Position numbers and translations under genes: made by a program
Assembly: GCA_947359465.1 (NCBI GenBank)
Contig: OX375877.1
Coordinates: 70,754,698-70,818,697 of the forward strand
From: Metellina segmentata
Lineage: Eukaryota; Arthropoda; Arachnida; Araneae; Tetragnathidae
Reading direction: 5' to 3'
DNA length: 64,000 bases
The notes under the pieces: generated by a model
Database searches by the model: none
What the model saw: the letters and a program-made list of their open reading frames with translations, nothing else
Told to the model about the DNA's origin: nothing
In this document: piece by piece, positions 36,640 through 64,000 of the stretch
Layout: each line of letters starts with the position of its first letter
How positions within the stretch are numbered: position 1 is the stretch's first letter

Positions 36640-36960
36640 GCTGCTGTAGTTCGGTTGGAAGTGTAAAGAAATTTTCAAAAAGATGGTTGCGAGTTCTAAT
36701 CCAACCATATACCGTTGTGTACAAAAAAGTGCTGGTGTATGTTAAATCTGTCGTTCGTTGTCAAATGTCCTCACGTCTTGCGTGGTTTGGAAGCTTAGAA
36801 AGTGGGGTGCCAGCTCATATGTTGCTTCGTCATCTAACCGTGGTTTAAATTTGCGTGGTATTGTCCTCAGACCCTTCAGGTTTGATTCCGGATATCCGCC
36901 AATAGTCCGCTTTGTTGCTCTAGTGCTACGTCAATTAGAATACCTACTTATCCATTCGTG
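36640..36960 (+). repeat. SINE family 1 copy, plus strand
   Basis: ggttgcgagttctaatcc (B box), then the family body with tcctcacgtcttgcgtgg, tttggaagcttagaaagtgg and ggatatccgccaatagtccg, ending near attagaatacctac. Confidence 0.75.
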
Positions 36961-37788
36961 ATATTACCTAGCTTGGTTTTTGAATGCGATTTCAGCACGT
37001 AGCCAATAGAAATTATAAAGAATGAATTCCGAACTGACAGTTTTTAATTCACCGCCAATTTGATTTTATTCCATACGTCGCCAAAACGGCAATAAACTAC
37101 ATTCTTAAGTAATCCCGACACGTGTCATGCGAGATCATTTGGATTGCAGGGAGTAAAATCTCCGTTTTCCGTCTGTGTGATTGCATTGATAATCCCTGTC
37201 ATAGTGGTTGTGATCTACTAGTCGTCAACGCACGTATGAGTTGATTGCACGAAAATCGTTTTCTTGTATGCAATATGTAAATGGTACAAATAGAAAAGAA
37301 GATGTTCCCCTAAAAAGTTGCAGAACCAAAATGTCAATCATCCCTTATGCACTGGTTAAACCTCGAAGATTCATCAGAATGTCAAACATGCGAAGTAGAC
37401 GATTCTATTGATACCAAATTTCACTTCATTGTAAAAATTCCAAAAGGAACGTGCTAGCTTCTAAAATCTAAAAATAACTATGACATAGGACATCAACTTT
37501 AATGAACTAATGGATCACACTTTTAAGAATAGATTCTATAGATCCACAAGAAAATACATCCGAATATTACAGACAACCAATAAATTAAAAAACAATTCAA
37601 CTGCACCGAAATTAAAATTCAGAATTCATTCAGAACAATAGAGGCGAAGGTTGACTATGTTGTCGGAATTATAAGCCTCAAAGCACACAGCAATCTTAAT
37701 TTTAATCTTTTATGCATGAAATAAACATAATTCTTATTTCAGTAAAATACTTGTCGATTTTATCAACGAAAAAGAGTGCTGGAATAAC
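36961..37788. other. Upstream region of DNAI1
   Basis: No core promoter element could be assigned. An acceptor-like cttatttcag ends at 37742, so the ATG exon may start at 37743 with an upstream non-coding exon. No TE was recognised here. Confidence 0.4.
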
Positions 37789-62402
<24,614 letters not shown>

Positions 62403-62665
62403 GTGAGTAAAACAAATGTTTCGGTAAATGAGATTTATAAGTAAAACTCAAGTTGATTGGTTAATTGAAAGTTAATTTTTGATTCAACTTGTATCCGCGG
62501 TGGATTAAGCTTAGGCTGAAAATCGAAAGTAATTATCAGTAAGTTGAAGATTTAAAAAGTACACGTAAAGAACGAAACGCAGTTTGTTTACCTAGGAATG
62601 GAATGGACACTTTAGCTTAAGGTCACAATTAGAGTACAATATTTCTGTGTTCAGATGGGAGGCAA

Positions 62666-62888
62666 AATGTTATAAATCACATTTTTAATTTTTCGTGAGA
62701 GCAATTTAAGATTTAACATGTGGTTCTTGACTTATTACTATTTTCCACCTTTGTTTTCTCATAAACTGAAAGAGAAAGACTTATGGCATTTTATCACCTT
62801 CTAAACATTAACAAACCAGACTCCACGATGGGACTTACTCAATTTTTTGGGAAAAGTGACTTACAACATTTTGCCATCTGAGCACAGA
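62666..62888 (+). repeat. Dispersed repeat, copy 2
   Basis: A relative of 32045-32295 in the same orientation, with several small deletions, running into a family 1 SINE. It lies 264 bp downstream of DNAI1 exon 15. Confidence 0.85.
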
Positions 62889-62904
62889 TTTAGACTTGGC
62901 AACT

Positions 62905-63180
62905 AGTTGAATTTACTTCGCACTGGGATTAATACCAAGGGCAAGATAAGGGACAACACTTTGTCAATTTGTATCACAGTCAGAAGAGAGTTCAACACGT
63001 GAGCTGGCTCCCACTGTCCAAACTTTCTCACCTTCCTTCCTTCGAATGGAAGCAGACCCCTCCGTACCGAGTTACTGAAAACCTACAGCGGATTAGCCAA
63101 GACTAGGGAAAGCCAAACTTTCTCACCACACCGACGTGAGAATATTTGAGGCCACGATAGAGTTAATATGCAAAAGCTTC
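62905..63180 (-). repeat. SINE family 1 copy with an internal insertion
   Basis: Family body inverted (tttacttcgcactggg, gagctggctcccactgtcc, cgacgtgagaatatttgagg). It is split by an 80-bp insert (63033-63112) flanked by the 15-bp direct repeat CCAAACTTTCTCACC at 63018-63032 and 63113-63127. Confidence 0.75.
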
Positions 63181-63524
63181 CACGACACGACGGCACGGTA
63201 TTTGGTTTGAATTTTGAAATTATAAAACTCCAGTTACTAATCTGCGACTCTACGGACTGGGATACCGTTGTCGGTATTTGTTGGGATGCTGCGATATATT
63301 CTTTTAAGGCATTATATAAATGTTGTAAATTCGAATTGAAATTTCTTCATTTACTATGTTGTGAGGTTCTCTGACCAGACACCAAAGAGTGCTGGCCAGT
63401 AAGAACGAGTGGATCATCAGTGGAACTGAAGTGGTAGTATTCGAAGAAGTGTCGTCCGGGTCTTAAAGGAGTTTAAGAATTTTTGAAAAAAGGGAACTCG
63501 AAAAATGTAAATGGCGGAGGGGGA

Positions 63525-63710
63525 AGTTGAATTAGCATCGCATTCGTGCGACACAGTGGACTATGGGCGAAGGTCCTGGAACATTCCTGAAGGGAAAGAT
63601 TCTAAGACAAGACCTCGATAGCTTTGAACCGGGGTCAAATGTCAAGCCAACACCTGAGCTGACGCCCCACTCTCCAAACTTTTATACCACGTGAATGAGA
63701 GGACCATAGA
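63525..63710 (-). repeat. SINE family 1, partial, minus strand
   Basis: cgaaggtcctggaac, ttcctgaagggaaagattc, ttgaaccggggtcaaatg and cccactctccaaac match the body of family 1; the head is missing. Confidence 0.7.
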
Positions 63711-64000
63711 GGAGAGATAAGGACAAGAGAGAGCATCCCCATTCTAGATGGTCGAAATATCTGTACGAGTAACTTCACGTTTTAGCCCAAGCTTAAACTA
63801 GATTTGGCTTCATATCACCATGTAACGTAAACAATATTGGCGATACCTTCTTCTAAGTAATGTAAACATTATCGGTCTTTCAGCATTTTGAACCAAATTA
63901 GTACAAGAATAAACGAATTATACTTATTTTGTAAAAAATACGGCCTTCGTGATTAAATAGATAATTTCGACTTAAAGTATTTGCTGTGCGATTTTGGGTA
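63711..64000. other. Window end, nothing recognised
   Basis: AT-rich sequence. No terminal DNAI1 exon could be identified between 62403 and the window end. Confidence 0.5.

Noticed and set aside
36451..36961. Several 60-85 codon frames
   Set aside because: They lie mainly in a family 1 SINE or its flank and have no exon signals.

Overview
The window is eukaryotic nuclear DNA: AT-rich, with intron-split genes, long introns, simple-sequence runs and many transposons. Three protein-coding genes can be rebuilt exon by exon from splice sites, reading frame and family resemblance. They are (1) the 3' part of GTF2H4 (TFIIH subunit p52) on the + strand, 1-11515; (2) a C-type lysozyme with a long basic C-terminal tail on the - strand, 22865-12891, lacking only its initiator exon; and (3) an axonemal dynein intermediate chain of the DNAI1 type on the + strand, 37789-62402, whose last exon or exons were not found. 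GTF2H4 and the lysozyme converge tail to tail across about 1.4 kb. The dynein gene starts about 15 kb upstream of the lysozyme's first visible exon.

The organism is most likely an arthropod, and an arachnid (spider) is my best guess. This rests on long introns, a C-type lysozyme, a motile-cilium/sperm dynein, abundant tRNA-derived SINEs, Tc1/mariner elements and short Helitrons. The spider call rests on my recollection of similar repeats and is an inference.

Layout: 1-11.5 kb GTF2H4 exons with SINEs, an AT microsatellite and Helitron-like fragments in introns. 11.5-12.9 kb convergent intergenic. 12.9-22.9 kb lysozyme, with introns holding two decayed Tc1-like copies, SINEs, a pogo/Tigger-like element and a fresh-looking MITE. 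22.9-37.7 kb is gene-poor: a Mutator-like transposase remnant, a pogo-like remnant carrying a 7 x 214-bp tandem array, a Helitron with a tRNA-Asp-like SINE inside it, and a 322-bp duplication. 37.8-62.4 kb is DNAI1, whose introns hold a LINE remnant, a 143-bp AT microsatellite, a 651-bp Helitron, a broken mariner, an apparently intact mariner with 122-bp terminal inverted repeats, a 250-bp tandem duplication and one Helitron inserted head-on inside another copy of its own family. 62.4-64 kb holds SINE copies.

The three genes are functionally unrelated (transcription/DNA repair, innate immunity or digestion, ciliary motility) and nothing suggests coordinated control. The most distinctive biological feature is the lysozyme: all eight cysteines and both catalytic acids are present, but the reading frame runs 84 residues past the normal end of the family into a cysteine-free basic tail with an internal imperfect repeat.
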